From contig JAKAZV010000009.1 of assembly GCA_021826505.1 (NCBI GenBank), positions 1 to 38,994 of the forward strand: a stretch of 38,994 nt of DNA, read 5' to 3'. The notes under the pieces were generated by a model. That model was not told where the DNA came from and made no database searches. It saw only the letters and a list, made by a program, of their open reading frames with translations. The translations under genes were made by a program, and so were the position numbers. Origin of the DNA: Acidobacteriota bacterium (GTDB lineage: Bacteria; Acidobacteriota; Terriglobia; Terriglobales; SCQP01). Every line of letters begins with the position of its first letter. Positions within the stretch are counted from its first letter, which is position 1. This document shows positions 8,297 through 15,894 of this stretch, piece by piece.

Positions 8297-9478
8297 ATGT
8301 CCCATTCATTTAATCTCGCCGCCATGCAGGCGGCACTGCGCGAGCAGCGCTGCGCGGGCTGGCTCTTTGCCGACCACCATCACCGCGACGCCATTGCCGG
8401 CCGGCTGCTGGGGCTGCCTCCCGGGCGCATGGCCACGCGGCGCTGGTTTTATCTGGTGCCGGCCGAGGGCGCGCCGCGCAAGCTCATCCATCGCATCGAA
8501 GCCGGACAACTGGAGGAACTGCCGGGCGAGGCCACGCTCTATTCCTCCTGGCGGGACATGGAATCCGGGCTGCGGCAAATGCTGACGGGATTGCGGCGCG
8601 TGGCCATGCAATATTCGCCGCGCAATGCCCTGCCGGCGCTCTCGGTGGTGGATGGCGGCATGCTGGAGCTGGTGCGGGAAACCGGGGCGGAGGTCATCAG
8701 CTCGGCGGATCTGGTGGCGCAACTCGAGGCGGTGTGGACGCCGGAGCAACTGGCATCGCACCGCCAGGCGGGCAAGGTGATTGACCGGGTGATCACGGCC
8801 GCTTTCCGCCGGATCCGCCAGGCGCTCGATGCGGAAGAAAAGCTAAGCGAATATGACTTGCAGCAGTGGATGATCGAGCGCATGGCGGCGGAGGGAGTGA
8901 CGGCGGAAGAGCCGCCCATCGTGGCCATCAATTCGCATGCCGGCGATCCGCATTATGCGCCGTCCGCCAAAGGCGCGGCCCGTTTTCAAAACGGCGACCT
9001 GGTACTGCTCGATGTATGGGGCAAATGCCAGGATGCGCGGGCGGTTTATTACGACGTCACCTGGATGGGCGCCGCCACGCGGCGGCCGCTGCTCAAGATC
9101 GCGCGGGCCTTTACCCGGGTACGGGCGGCACGCGACGCGGCTTTTGCCTTGATTCAAAACCGCATGCGGGCGGGCGAGGCGGCGCAGGGATGGGAAGCCG
9201 ACCGAGCGGCGCGGCAGGTGATGGAAGAGGCCGATGTAGCCGGGCATTTCACCCACCGCACCGGACATTCGATCGGGACCTCCGTACATGGCTACGGCCC
9301 CAACCTCGACAGCCTGGAAACCCATGACATTCGCCGCCTGCGCCCGGGACACGGTTTTTCGATCGAGCCGGGGCTCTATTACGCCAGCTTCGGCATCCGG
9401 CTGGAGGTAAATGTTTATTTGCATGAGCGGGATGCGGAAATTACCGGACCCATCCAGAACGAATTGATTACAATATAA
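8297..9478 (+). CDS. M24 family metallopeptidase (Xaa-Pro aminopeptidase-like)
   Basis: Pita-bread fold peptidase of about 394 residues. The N-terminal half (1-155) is the creatinase-like domain. The C-terminal half carries all five metal ligands of the M24 family: Asp in LLDVWGK, Asp in YYDVTWMG, His in HRTGHSIG, Glu in SIEPGLYY and Glu in RLEVNVYL. Such enzymes release an N-terminal residue preceding proline or split dipeptides. I prefer the ATG at 8297 since the conserved part begins right after it; an in-frame GTG at 8234 exists but would overlap the promoter space of the divergent fusion gene. No clear ribosome site is seen for either. Function beyond peptidase class is not determined. 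Confidence 0.88.
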   Translation: MSHSFNLAAMQAALREQRCAGWLFADHHHRDAIAGRLLGLPPGRMATRRWFYLVPAEGAPRKLIHRIEAGQLEELPGEATLYSSWRDMESGLRQMLTGLRRVAMQYSPRNALPALSVVDGGMLELVRETGAEVISSADLVAQLEAVWTPEQLASHRQAGKVIDRVITAAFRRIRQALDAEEKLSEYDLQQWMIERMAAEGVTAEEPPIVAINSHAGDPHYAPSAKGAARFQNGDLVLLDVWGKCQDARAVYYDVTWMGAATRRPLLKIARAFTRVRAARDAAFALIQNRMRAGEAAQGWEADRAARQVMEEADVAGHFTHRTGHSIGTSVHGYGPNLDSLETHDIRRLRPGHGFSIEPGLYYASFGIRLEVNVYLHERDAEITGPIQNELITI

Positions 9479-9548
9479 TCTTTGGGCCGAGGGAACAGCG
9501 TCGCCTGGCGGCGATCGATTCCACCCGGCTGGAAATATTCCCGTTACC

Positions 9549-9965
9549 ATGTCCACCCGCACCGATGCCGCTGTTTTAGCGGCCGCAGCCAGCGCCGCGC
9601 GGCGCGCCAACCTGATCGCCGTCCTGAGCTGGCTGGCGCCCGGGGCGGGGTATTTCTGGCTGAAAAAATGGACCCGCGGCGCGCTCGTCTCCGCCGCCAT
9701 CATCGGCATGTTTTTGCTGGGGCTGGGACTGCAGGGGCAGATTTATCAATTTTCGCAACTGGGCGACCTGCTGAGCATACTGGGCTGGATCGGGGATGTC
9801 TGCGGCGGCGGGATGTATTTTTTAACGCAAATTCTGGGGGCGGGCGCGGGCAATGCCTATACCGTGTGGGGCAATTACGGAACAACGTTTCTGATCAGCG
9901 CCGGGCTGCTCAACCTGCTGGCCGCGACCGATGTGCGCGACATCGCGCTGGGGCGAAAAAAATAG
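9549..9965 (+). CDS. Small membrane protein of unknown function (DUF6677-like)
   Basis: Protein of 138 residues with a short polar N-terminus and several hydrophobic segments (about 22-40, 45-62, 72-92, 105-128). It includes 'LIAVLSWLAPGAGYFWLKKWTRGAL', a type of opening seen in TM2-like and DUF6677 membrane proteins of acidobacteria; I am only fairly sure of that family. It follows the M24 peptidase gene by 70 bp on the same strand and may be cotranscribed. Its TAG stop overlaps the first bases of repeat A1, whose hairpin plus T-run is placed like a terminator directly behind this gene. Confidence 0.65.
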   Translation: MSTRTDAAVLAAAASAARRANLIAVLSWLAPGAGYFWLKKWTRGALVSAAIIGMFLLGLGLQGQIYQFSQLGDLLSILGWIGDVCGGGMYFLTQILGAGAGNAYTVWGNYGTTFLISAGLLNLLAATDVRDIALGRKK

Positions 9966-9984
9966 CGGCACAACCGCTTTTTTT
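9964..9984 (+). terminator. Hairpin plus T-run at the left end of repeat A1
   Basis: AGCGG-CACAA-CCGCT followed by a run of T to 9984, overlapping the stop codon of the membrane protein gene at 9549-9965. The stem is short (5 bp), so termination strength is doubtful, but position and orientation fit. Confidence 0.45.
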
Positions 9985-10207
9985 AAGGCGAAACCATTGC
10001 GCAAAAACACCCCACCTGAAAATACGGAAGGGCGGTTCCTATCCGCCCCATCCTGCTTCGCAGGACAGGGGCCCCGGCCGGGATTTGCGAACTCTGTTGG
10101 AGACTGGAATTTTATTGCCGTTCATCAGCGCGGGACCAGACAGAAAACCCCGCGCTTCGGCCCACGATCCCGCATTTGCACCGCAATGCGACTCGGCCGT
10201 GAACGCT
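9964..10207 (+). repeat. Dispersed repeat family A, copy A1
   Basis: A 244-bp intergenic element. It opens with AGCGG-CACAA-CCGCT plus seven T (to 9984), matching the start of copy A2 (25271) closely. The middle holds extra hairpins not in A2 (GGGCGG...CCGCCC and TCCTGC-TTC-GCAGGA, about 10029-10074). The right half, from about 10080, aligns with A2: GCGCGGGACC, ACCCCGC, CTTCGGCC, a CGCATT/AATGCG stem (10171-10176, 10185-10190; 8-nt loop) and CGGCCGTGAACGC. The element fills the gap between two membrane-protein genes. It has no convincing gene; an open frame crosses its minus strand only because the same text is coding in A2. Confidence 0.75.
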
Positions 10208-10221
10208 GATGGCCCACACTC

Positions 10222-10434
10222 ATGGCATACGCATTTCTCATCTGGCTGATCGCGCTCAAGTTTTCCCACTTCACGACCGTGATCCTGTTCGCGCTTTGCG
10301 CCTCGGTGGTCTTCGCCATTACGCTACGGGAAGAACCGCGCGAGCAGATCAAATACGGCGCCTTTTGTTTTGCCAGCTTTCTGGGCGCGACCATCGTGGT
10401 GGGCTGGATTATGTACTTTATTAATCCACGCTAA
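10222..10434 (+). CDS. Small two-helix membrane protein, unknown function
   Basis: Protein of 70 residues with two clear hydrophobic helices (about 3-33 and 46-66) joined by a charged loop (LREEPREQIKYG). The codon usage (GC-rich third positions) and the clean hydrophobic pattern favour a real gene over the other frames here. It begins 14 bp after repeat A1, so its leader must start within or just after that repeat. No strong ribosome site is visible. Function unknown; the charged loop would be cytoplasmic or periplasmic depending on topology. Confidence 0.55.
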   Translation: MAYAFLIWLIALKFSHFTTVILFALCASVVFAITLREEPREQIKYGAFCFASFLGATIVVGWIMYFINPR

Positions 10435-10442
10435 GGATGCGG

Positions 10443-10560
10443 GTGAAGCGATAAGCGTCGCATAGCTGCGCTGTCAGGCGCTCAGACATCCTCACATACC
10501 CCCGAGTATGCCGCGGCGTCTGCACGTCTTCCGCCTGGCTCTGCCCGCTTTTCCCTTCAC
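10443..10560. repeat. Dispersed repeat family B, copy B3 (divergent)
   Basis: A 118-bp element between convergent genes. Left end GTGAAGCGATAAGCG (10443-10457) and right end CGCTTTTCCCTTCAC (10546-10560) pair at 13 of 15 positions. Inside, GTCGCATAGC, GCGCTCAGACATCCTC and CCGCCTGGCTCTGCCCGCTT align with B1 and B2. The end sequences differ from those of B1 and B2 but remain complementary to each other. Confidence 0.65.
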
Positions 10561-10578
10561 TTTAGATCTTGTCTCAAT

Positions 10579-10638
10579 CGGCATAGCCGCTTTTATTCTT
10601 ACGCACGAACATTTTCATGAAGTCCCGGCCGAAGCCGG
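10579..10638. repeat. Dispersed repeat family A, left-half fragment A4, with CGAA-loop hairpin
   Basis: CGGC-ATA-GCCG followed by CTTTTATTCTTACG and ending in CCGGC-CGAA-GCCGG (10625-10638). This aligns with 25271-25331 of copy A2, including the same hairpin with a CGAA loop, which reads as a stable TTCG tetraloop on the minus strand. It lies 3 bp beyond the tal-pgi stop, so on the minus strand it could act as a 3' structure for that mRNA, though no T-run follows. Confidence 0.55.
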
Positions 10639-10641
10639 CTA

Positions 10642-13539
10642 TTAGACGCCTGCGAACTGCTTCGCGCCCAGCACCGATTCCGTCAGCTCCAATAAGCGCG
10701 CCAAGCCAGCCGGCAGATCGGCGCCCAGATCAATCCGCAACACCCGCCGCTGATGAGCGGCCAGTGACTGGAAATCGCCGATTGCCTGGGCCTGGAACAG
10801 CGTGGCGAAATCGTACTGCTGGCCGGGGATGGCGACTGGACCGGCGGAGGCGGCGGCGCCGGCAGAGGTGAGCTGCAGGAAGACGCCGGTGTTGGGTCCG
10901 CCTTTGTGCAACTGGCCGGTGGAGTGCAAAAAGCGCGGGCCGAAGCCGAGCGTGGTCGCAACCTTCAGCCGGTCGCGCAGCAAAACGCGCAAAGCGCGTA
11001 ATTGGGATTGCAGGCGCGGGCTGGCTTCGGCATAGACCATGAAGGCAACGTAATCGCCCGGACGCACCGATTCGAGCAGTCTGGCCAGGGCCGCGGCGAC
11101 GGAAGCGGCCGGCTGGGCCGCGTAGGCGGCCAGGGCCGAAGGGGCCATGCCTTTTTCCTGATCGCGCGCGGTGGGCGCGGCATCAAGGCCGGCCTGGCGG
11201 GCGCCTTGCCGCAGGAAAGTTTGCAGTACACGGCTGGTATTGTCTTTGCTTTCCTGCACGTTGGGTTCATCAAATGGGTTGATGCCCAGGACCGCGCCGG
11301 CCACGGCGGTGGCAAATTCCCAGCGGTAATACTCCGCGCCCAAATCATAGGCATCGCGCAGCGCCAGCGTGGCCACCGGGGCGCCGGCCTTCATCTGAGC
11401 CGCGGCCCAGTCATCGCCGGCGCCGGGGATGGCTTCAGAAGCCAGGCGCAGGCGGATGAAGACGCGGTCCGATCCGTAATCGGAAACCAGGCCGGCCGGC
11501 TCGCCATCCACCGGAACCAGACCTTTGCCCAGCTTGCCAGTGCTTTCGGCGATGAGCTGCTCGGCCCAGGAACCAAAGCTGGCCAGCGCTGGACTGGCCA
11601 GCAGGGTGATTTTGTCGCGTCCAGCCAGGGCCCAGCCGCCGAGAAACGAGCCCAGTTGCACGCCGGGATTCTGATCGAGCCGCACATTCGCTCCGCAAGC
11701 CTTTTGCATGGCCTCGGCACGGTCTAATAACTGCGTCAGATCAATGCCCAGCCAGGCGGCGGGCACCAAGCCAAACAGCGAGAGCGCCGAATAGCGGCCG
11801 CCGATGTCGGACGGATTGGTAAAGACATGCCGGAAGCCATGGTCGCCGGCCAGTTTTTCGAGGCTGGTGCCGGGATCGGTGATGGCGGCAAAATGGCGGC
11901 CCGGCTTTTGTCCCGCCTTCAAGGCCGTGCCCACGCGGCCCCAGAAATAGGCAAACAGGCTGTTAGGCTCGATGGTGCCTCCGCTCTTGCTGGAAACCAG
12001 AAACAGCGTGGAGGTGAAATCAAGCTGGGCGGCGAGATGGGCGATGGCGGCGGGATCGGTGGTATCGAGCACATGCAGTTGCCGGTCCGAAGCCAGGCCC
12101 GCAGCCGCAAAAATTTCGCGATAGACTTCGGGCGCCAGGCTGCTGCCACCCATGCCCAAGAGCACTGCGGCGCGCAGGCCGTCTTTTTTGCAGCCGGCGA
12201 TGAAATCCTGGATTTCCAGCAGCCGCGGCCGCATGGCGCCGGCCAGATCGAGCCAGCCGAGGCGGTTGCGGATTTTTTCGCCTACTGCCGCGTCCGGACT
12301 CCAAAGAGCCGCATCTTTGGCCCAGATGCGCCGGCCGGCCTGGGCTTTTTCCATCTGGCTGAGCGCGTCCTGGAATGGCTTTTCGTTTTGCGCGGCCAGA
12401 GATTGCGCGGGCAGAGAATCGCCCGTGAGCTGAGCGATTTTGCCCTGCAGCGTTTCCAGCAGCTCATTGTAGGAGGCGGTAAAAAGGTCCACGCCCTCAT
12501 CCTGAAGCCCGCGCAGTTCAGCCTCAAAATCAATGCCGGCCTGAGCAAGGCCGGCGAGCACCGGTTCGGCCTGGGCGAGGGTGGGGCGCAGATTGTCGCC
12601 GGGATGGCCATGATCACGGAAGGCGGCAACGGTGACATCGGGCATGGTGTCCACAGTGTCGGGCGCGACCAGGGCGTCGGCATAGACGGTATCGGGGTAC
12701 TTGGGATTTTTGGTGCTGGTCGAAGCCCAGAGCAGACGCTGCGGCCGCGCACCGGCGGCGGCCAGACGCTGCCAGCGCGCGGAAGCCGTAACGGCGAGAA
12801 AATGCTGATACATGCGCTGGGAGTTGGCGATGCCGGATTTGCCTTCGAGCTGTTCCAGAGCGGCCGCGCGGCCGGGATTCTGTTTCGCCAGATCGGCCAG
12901 TTTGCGGTCCAGACGCGTATCCACCCGGCTGACAAACAGGCTGGCCACCGAGGCCAGGCGATGAATCGGCTGTCCCTGGGCCAGGCGCGTCTCGAGCGCG
13001 GTCAGATAGGCCTCAAGCACCGCCTGATAGGCGGCGAAGTCGAACATGAGGGTGATGTTGATGTTGATGCCGTCGGTCAGCAACTGCCGGATGGCGGGAA
13101 TGCACTCCGGCGTGGAGGGCACCTTGACCATGACATTGGGCCGGTTCAGCCGCCGCCAGATTTCCCGCGCCTGCGCCACCGTGGCGGCGGCGTCGCGGGC
13201 GAGATCGGGAAAGACCTCGATGCTGCAAAAGCCGTCGCGGCCCTGGCTGGCGTCATAGACGGGGCGGAACAGATCGCAGGCCGCGCCGATATCCTCGATT
13301 TCAAGCTCAAGGAACACCTGTCCCGGCGTATCGTCCAGATGACGGCGGATGGAGGCATCGTAATCGGCGCTGCCGGCAATGGCCTTGGCGAAGATGGTCG
13401 GGTTGGAGGTCAACCCGCGCAGGCCATCCTCATCAATCATGCGCTTGAGTTCGCCGCCGGAGATCAAAGAACGGCGGATGTTGTCGTACCAAAAGCTTTG
13501 ACCAAAGTCGAGCAACTGCCGCAAGGGATTTTGTGCCAT
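10642..13539 (-). CDS. Bifunctional transaldolase / glucose-6-phosphate isomerase
   Basis: Fusion enzyme of 965 residues. Residues about 1-370 are a transaldolase: LTSNPTIF at 43-50, and NVMVKVPSTPE with Lys139 at the Schiff-base position. Residues about 395-960 are a phosphoglucose isomerase domain: GMGGSSLAPEVYRE, LVSSKSGGTIEPNSLF. The enzyme moves a dihydroxyacetone unit between sugar phosphates and interconverts glucose- and fructose-6-phosphate, so it joins the non-oxidative pentose phosphate pathway to glycolysis. Such tal-pgi fusions are known in acidobacteria and some other bacteria. The start has GAGG about 10 nt upstream of the ATG at 13539. rpiB lies upstream on the same strand, a matching pathway neighbour, but the two are split by a Uma2-type gene. 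Confidence 0.95.
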   Translation of the reverse strand: MAQNPLRQLLDFGQSFWYDNIRRSLISGGELKRMIDEDGLRGLTSNPTIFAKAIAGSADYDASIRRHLDDTPGQVFLELEIEDIGAACDLFRPVYDASQGRDGFCSIEVFPDLARDAAATVAQAREIWRRLNRPNVMVKVPSTPECIPAIRQLLTDGININITLMFDFAAYQAVLEAYLTALETRLAQGQPIHRLASVASLFVSRVDTRLDRKLADLAKQNPGRAAALEQLEGKSGIANSQRMYQHFLAVTASARWQRLAAAGARPQRLLWASTSTKNPKYPDTVYADALVAPDTVDTMPDVTVAAFRDHGHPGDNLRPTLAQAEPVLAGLAQAGIDFEAELRGLQDEGVDLFTASYNELLETLQGKIAQLTGDSLPAQSLAAQNEKPFQDALSQMEKAQAGRRIWAKDAALWSPDAAVGEKIRNRLGWLDLAGAMRPRLLEIQDFIAGCKKDGLRAAVLLGMGGSSLAPEVYREIFAAAGLASDRQLHVLDTTDPAAIAHLAAQLDFTSTLFLVSSKSGGTIEPNSLFAYFWGRVGTALKAGQKPGRHFAAITDPGTSLEKLAGDHGFRHVFTNPSDIGGRYSALSLFGLVPAAWLGIDLTQLLDRAEAMQKACGANVRLDQNPGVQLGSFLGGWALAGRDKITLLASPALASFGSWAEQLIAESTGKLGKGLVPVDGEPAGLVSDYGSDRVFIRLRLASEAIPGAGDDWAAAQMKAGAPVATLALRDAYDLGAEYYRWEFATAVAGAVLGINPFDEPNVQESKDNTSRVLQTFLRQGARQAGLDAAPTARDQEKGMAPSALAAYAAQPAASVAAALARLLESVRPGDYVAFMVYAEASPRLQSQLRALRVLLRDRLKVATTLGFGPRFLHSTGQLHKGGPNTGVFLQLTSAGAAASAGPVAIPGQQYDFATLFQAQAIGDFQSLAAHQRRVLRIDLGADLPAGLARLLELTESVLGAKQFAGV

Positions 13540-13639
13540 GGATCTTTACCTCACCCCTTCTATTTTTGCATTAAATGCCCGCGGCGAAAGAGAATGAAAC
13601 CCGCACGCAAGGCGGCTGCGCCATTTTTAATCCTGGGCG

Positions 13640-13690
13640 CAGACAATTTCGCAATACCTTGCACTTTAACGCGATTCGGCCGTGCACGCT
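13640..13690. repeat. Dispersed repeat family A, decayed right-end fragment A3
   Basis: The text TTGCACTTTAACGCGATTCGGCCGTGCACGCTG (read in parts: TTGCAC, GCGATTCGGCCGTG, ACGCTG) matches the right end of A1 (TTGCAC, GCGACTCGGCCGTG, ACGCTG). The rest of the 167-bp spacer 13540-13706 shows weaker likeness and no gene. The fragment lies between tal-pgi and the Uma2-type gene. Confidence 0.45.
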
Positions 13691-13706
13691 GTCCGCAACT
13701 TCCACA

Positions 13707-14318
13707 TCAAAATGGCGGGTTCCAGACTAATTCCAATTCCAGATGAAAGCCCGGCAAAACCGGATCGGCATGCAATCCGGCAGGGAAATTAAGCGTTTCC
13801 GTGCCCCGCGGAGTAAAAATTTCCGCTTGCTTTGACGCCGGCAACAGCAGCCAGCCCAGACGCAGGCCACACTCCAGATACTCTTTCATTTTATTTCGCT
13901 GTTCGGAAACGACGTCGCTGGGTGATGCCACTTCAATGAGAAAATCCGGGCAAAGGGGAATGAATTTTTCTTTTTCGCGCCGAGTTAAGGCGGCGAGCCG
14001 GGAACGCTGGACCCAGGCCGCATCGGGCGCGCGCATCGCGCCGTTCGGGAGCCGAAAACCAGTGCTGGAATCAAACGCAATTCCAGTGGCATCAGCATCA
14101 GACCAAAGACTTAATTGCCGGAACACAGCTCCGCTCTGATACCCCGAATATCCGCCGGCGGGGGACATCACAATAATTTCTCCCTGCGCGGTGCGTTCGA
14201 TGCGCATCTCGCGATTGGACTGGCAAAAGCTAAAAAAAGCTTCTTCATCCCAATGCAAAACTCCGGCCGGCAAATGCAAAACCATTGGAGCATCGGGCAA
14301 AGGAATCGTGATTTGCAT
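13707..14318 (-). CDS. Uma2 family (DUF820) restriction-endonuclease-fold protein
   Basis: Protein of 203 residues in the Uma2/DUF820 group, which shares the PD-(D/E)xK nuclease fold. Seen marks: MRIERTAQGEIIVMSPAGG near the start of the core, APDAAWV, and CPDFLIEVASPSD followed by KMKEYLECGLRLGWLL. The Asp of PDF and Glu of IEV fit the catalytic positions. The biological role of the family is unsettled; copies are often numerous and easily moved within a genome. It interrupts the rpiB to tal-pgi direction of reading and is followed by a repeat A fragment, so it may be an insertion in that cluster; this is an inference. Confidence 0.88.
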   Translation of the reverse strand: MQITIPLPDAPMVLHLPAGVLHWDEEAFFSFCQSNREMRIERTAQGEIIVMSPAGGYSGYQSGAVFRQLSLWSDADATGIAFDSSTGFRLPNGAMRAPDAAWVQRSRLAALTRREKEKFIPLCPDFLIEVASPSDVVSEQRNKMKEYLECGLRLGWLLLPASKQAEIFTPRGTETLNFPAGLHADPVLPGFHLELELVWNPPF

Positions 14319-14408
14319 GGGAATGCCCGGAGAATTCCGTCTTTCTACTGCTTCTTCCTTGTCCCAAATCTAAAACTCTGACGCGACCTGCAGTCAGTTT
14401 AGCACTGC

Positions 14409-14864
14409 TCAGGAGCGGGAAAACTGGCGCTCGATAGCGAGGATCTTCTCCACCCGGCGGCGGTGGCGCTCGAGGCCGGAGAATCTGGCATGCAGCCAGA
14501 CGCGCAGGATTTCGGCCGCCAATTCGGGGCCGATGACGCGGGCGCCGAGGCAGAGCACGTTGCAGTCATCATCTTCCCTGCCCTGGTGGGCGCTGAAGGT
14601 GTCATGACACAAGCCGGCGCGGATGCCGGGAATTTTGTTAGCCGCGACGGTGGCGCCCACGCCACTGCCGCAAATCAGCACGCCGGCCTGGGCGCGGCCA
14701 TCGAGGATGGCCTGGCCGAGGGCGAGGGCGTAGTCGGGGTAATCCACGGGCGCCTCGGAATCGGTGCCCAGATCGAGAACCTCAGCGCGCTGCGCGGCCA
14801 ACTCGGTCATGAGCCGCGCCTTCAAAGGGAAGCCGCCATGGTCGCACGCAATGGCAATTTTCAT
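14409..14864 (-). CDS. rpiB: Ribose-5-phosphate isomerase B (RpiB/LacAB family)
   Basis: Enzyme of 151 residues that interconverts ribose-5-phosphate and ribulose-5-phosphate. Seen marks: MKIAIACDHGGFPLK at the start (DHGG phosphate/sugar site), VDYPDYA, LICGSGVGATVAANKIPGIRAGLCHD with the catalytic Cys in CGSG, and NVLCLGAR. I start at the ATG at 14864 because the family begins exactly there; an open frame runs 75 bp further upstream, but that stretch is repeat B5. No clear Shine-Dalgarno precedes the ATG. The partner sugar-phosphate enzyme tal-pgi lies downstream on the same strand. Confidence 0.95.
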   Translation of the reverse strand: MKIAIACDHGGFPLKARLMTELAAQRAEVLDLGTDSEAPVDYPDYALALGQAILDGRAQAGVLICGSGVGATVAANKIPGIRAGLCHDTFSAHQGREDDDCNVLCLGARVIGPELAAEILRVWLHARFSGLERHRRRVEKILAIERQFSRS

Positions 14865-14872
14865 AAGGATCA

Positions 14873-14970
14873 CACTCAGAGATAAGCATCGTTCAACGGT
14901 GGAGGAGCGGGACCTAACAGGCAAGCCCGGCCTTGCCACTCGATGCGGCGTTTAGGCTTAATGGTTAAGC
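14873..14970. repeat. Partial dispersed repeat B5 with A-like segment and two hairpins
   Basis: CTCAGAGATAAGCATCG (14874-14891) matches the left end of B2 (CTCTGAGATCAGCATCG). The right half of B is missing. Instead GAGCGGGACCTAACAGGCAAGCCCGG follows, of which GCGGGACCT and CAGG match the middle of repeat A. Two perfect hairpins are present: GGCAAG-6 nt-CTTGCC (14920-14937) and GCTTAA-TGG-TTAAGC (14956-14970). The second touches the stop codon of the glycosylase gene. The element lies in the leader of rpiB. Confidence 0.55.
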
Positions 14971-15894
14971 TCATGAGCCATCACTTAACGATGTTGGCTT
15001 GATCGCCAGTTTCAGGTCATGCATGGCGATCTGCAAGTCTTTCCACGCCTCCTTTTTCTGGCGCGGATCGCGCAGCAGGTAGGCAGGGTGATAGGTGACC
15101 AGAACGCGGGCCGGCCAGCCGGAGATTTCGAGCGAATGAATGCGGCCGCGCAGCGCATTGAGCGGACCGCGGCCGGGCTGGGTTCCCAGCAGGGCATGCG
15201 CCGCGGTCGCGCCCAGGGCAATGATCAGTTCGGGCGCGAGCGCGCGCAATTGCCGGCGCAGAAAAGGCAGACAGGCGGCGATTTCGTCGGCTTCGGGAGT
15301 GCGATTGCCGGGCGGACGGCATTTCACCACATTACAGATGTAAACTTCGGAACGGGCCAGGCCCATGCCTTTTTCGATCATGTCCGTGAGCAACTGGCCG
15401 GCGCGGCCGACAAAGGGCAATCCCTGTTCGTCTTCATCCGCACCCGGGCCTTCACCGACGAAAACCAAACGGGGCTGGGCATTGCCATCGCCAAAAACGA
15501 TGTTATGACGGCCGAGCGAGTGCAGTTTGCAGCGGGTGCATTCGCCCAGATCGGAGCGGATGGCCGGAAGAGATTCCGCGGCCGGTCGCGGTTCTTGTCC
15601 CATCGTTCCCGGCATGGCGGGGATGGAAAATGAAAACGCATCGGCGGCCGCAATCCCCGCTGATGCCGGCGCGACGCGCCGTGGCGTCGGCGCTGACGGC
15701 GGTGAAGCAGGACGGGCATCGGGCCTGGGTGAGGCCGCGGGAGCGGCCGGACGGGCCGGAGCTGACTTGGCGGCGGTCACGGCGGCGGGTTGGGCGGGCG
15801 CGAAAAAGCGGGGGTTGAGGGTTGTGGATTCCAATCCCAGTTCGCGGGCAAAGCGCAGGCATTCGGCCAGCGACTGACGGATTTCTGTTTTCAT
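14971..15894 (-). CDS. Type-4 (Fe-S) uracil-DNA glycosylase
   Basis: Removes uracil from DNA in base-excision repair. A 25-residue helix at the N-terminus is followed by a Pro/Ala-rich linker to about residue 110, then the catalytic domain. The four Fe-S cysteines are visible: C119 and C122 (ECTRCKL), C192 (VVKCRPPGNRTP) and C208. The active-site loop is GEGPGADEDEQGLPFVGRAG (motif A) and HPAYLLR (motif B). The length of 307 residues is larger than thermophile members (about 200) because of the N-terminal linker, as in many GC-rich bacteria. The start overlaps the coaBC stop by 4 bp (ATGA), so the two are probably coupled in translation. Confidence 0.95.
   Translation of the reverse strand: MKTEIRQSLAECLRFARELGLESTTLNPRFFAPAQPAAVTAAKSAPARPAAPAASPRPDARPASPPSAPTPRRVAPASAGIAAADAFSFSIPAMPGTMGQEPRPAAESLPAIRSDLGECTRCKLHSLGRHNIVFGDGNAQPRLVFVGEGPGADEDEQGLPFVGRAGQLLTDMIEKGMGLARSEVYICNVVKCRPPGNRTPEADEIAACLPFLRRQLRALAPELIIALGATAAHALLGTQPGRGPLNALRGRIHSLEISGWPARVLVTYHPAYLLRDPRQKKEAWKDLQIAMHDLKLAIKPTSLSDGS

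Noticed and set aside
10039-10269. A 76-residue minus-strand frame across repeat A1
   Set aside because: Its text matches the residues of the LptC/LptA-like gene made by repeat A2, so it is repeat text read as protein; it has no neighbouring context or ribosome site for a gene.
14865-14970. Integron attC-like site (GGCGTTTAGGC) near rpiB
   Set aside because: Only one box-like match, no paired R/L boxes in the right arrangement, and no integrase or cassette genes. The hairpins fit repeat B5 better.
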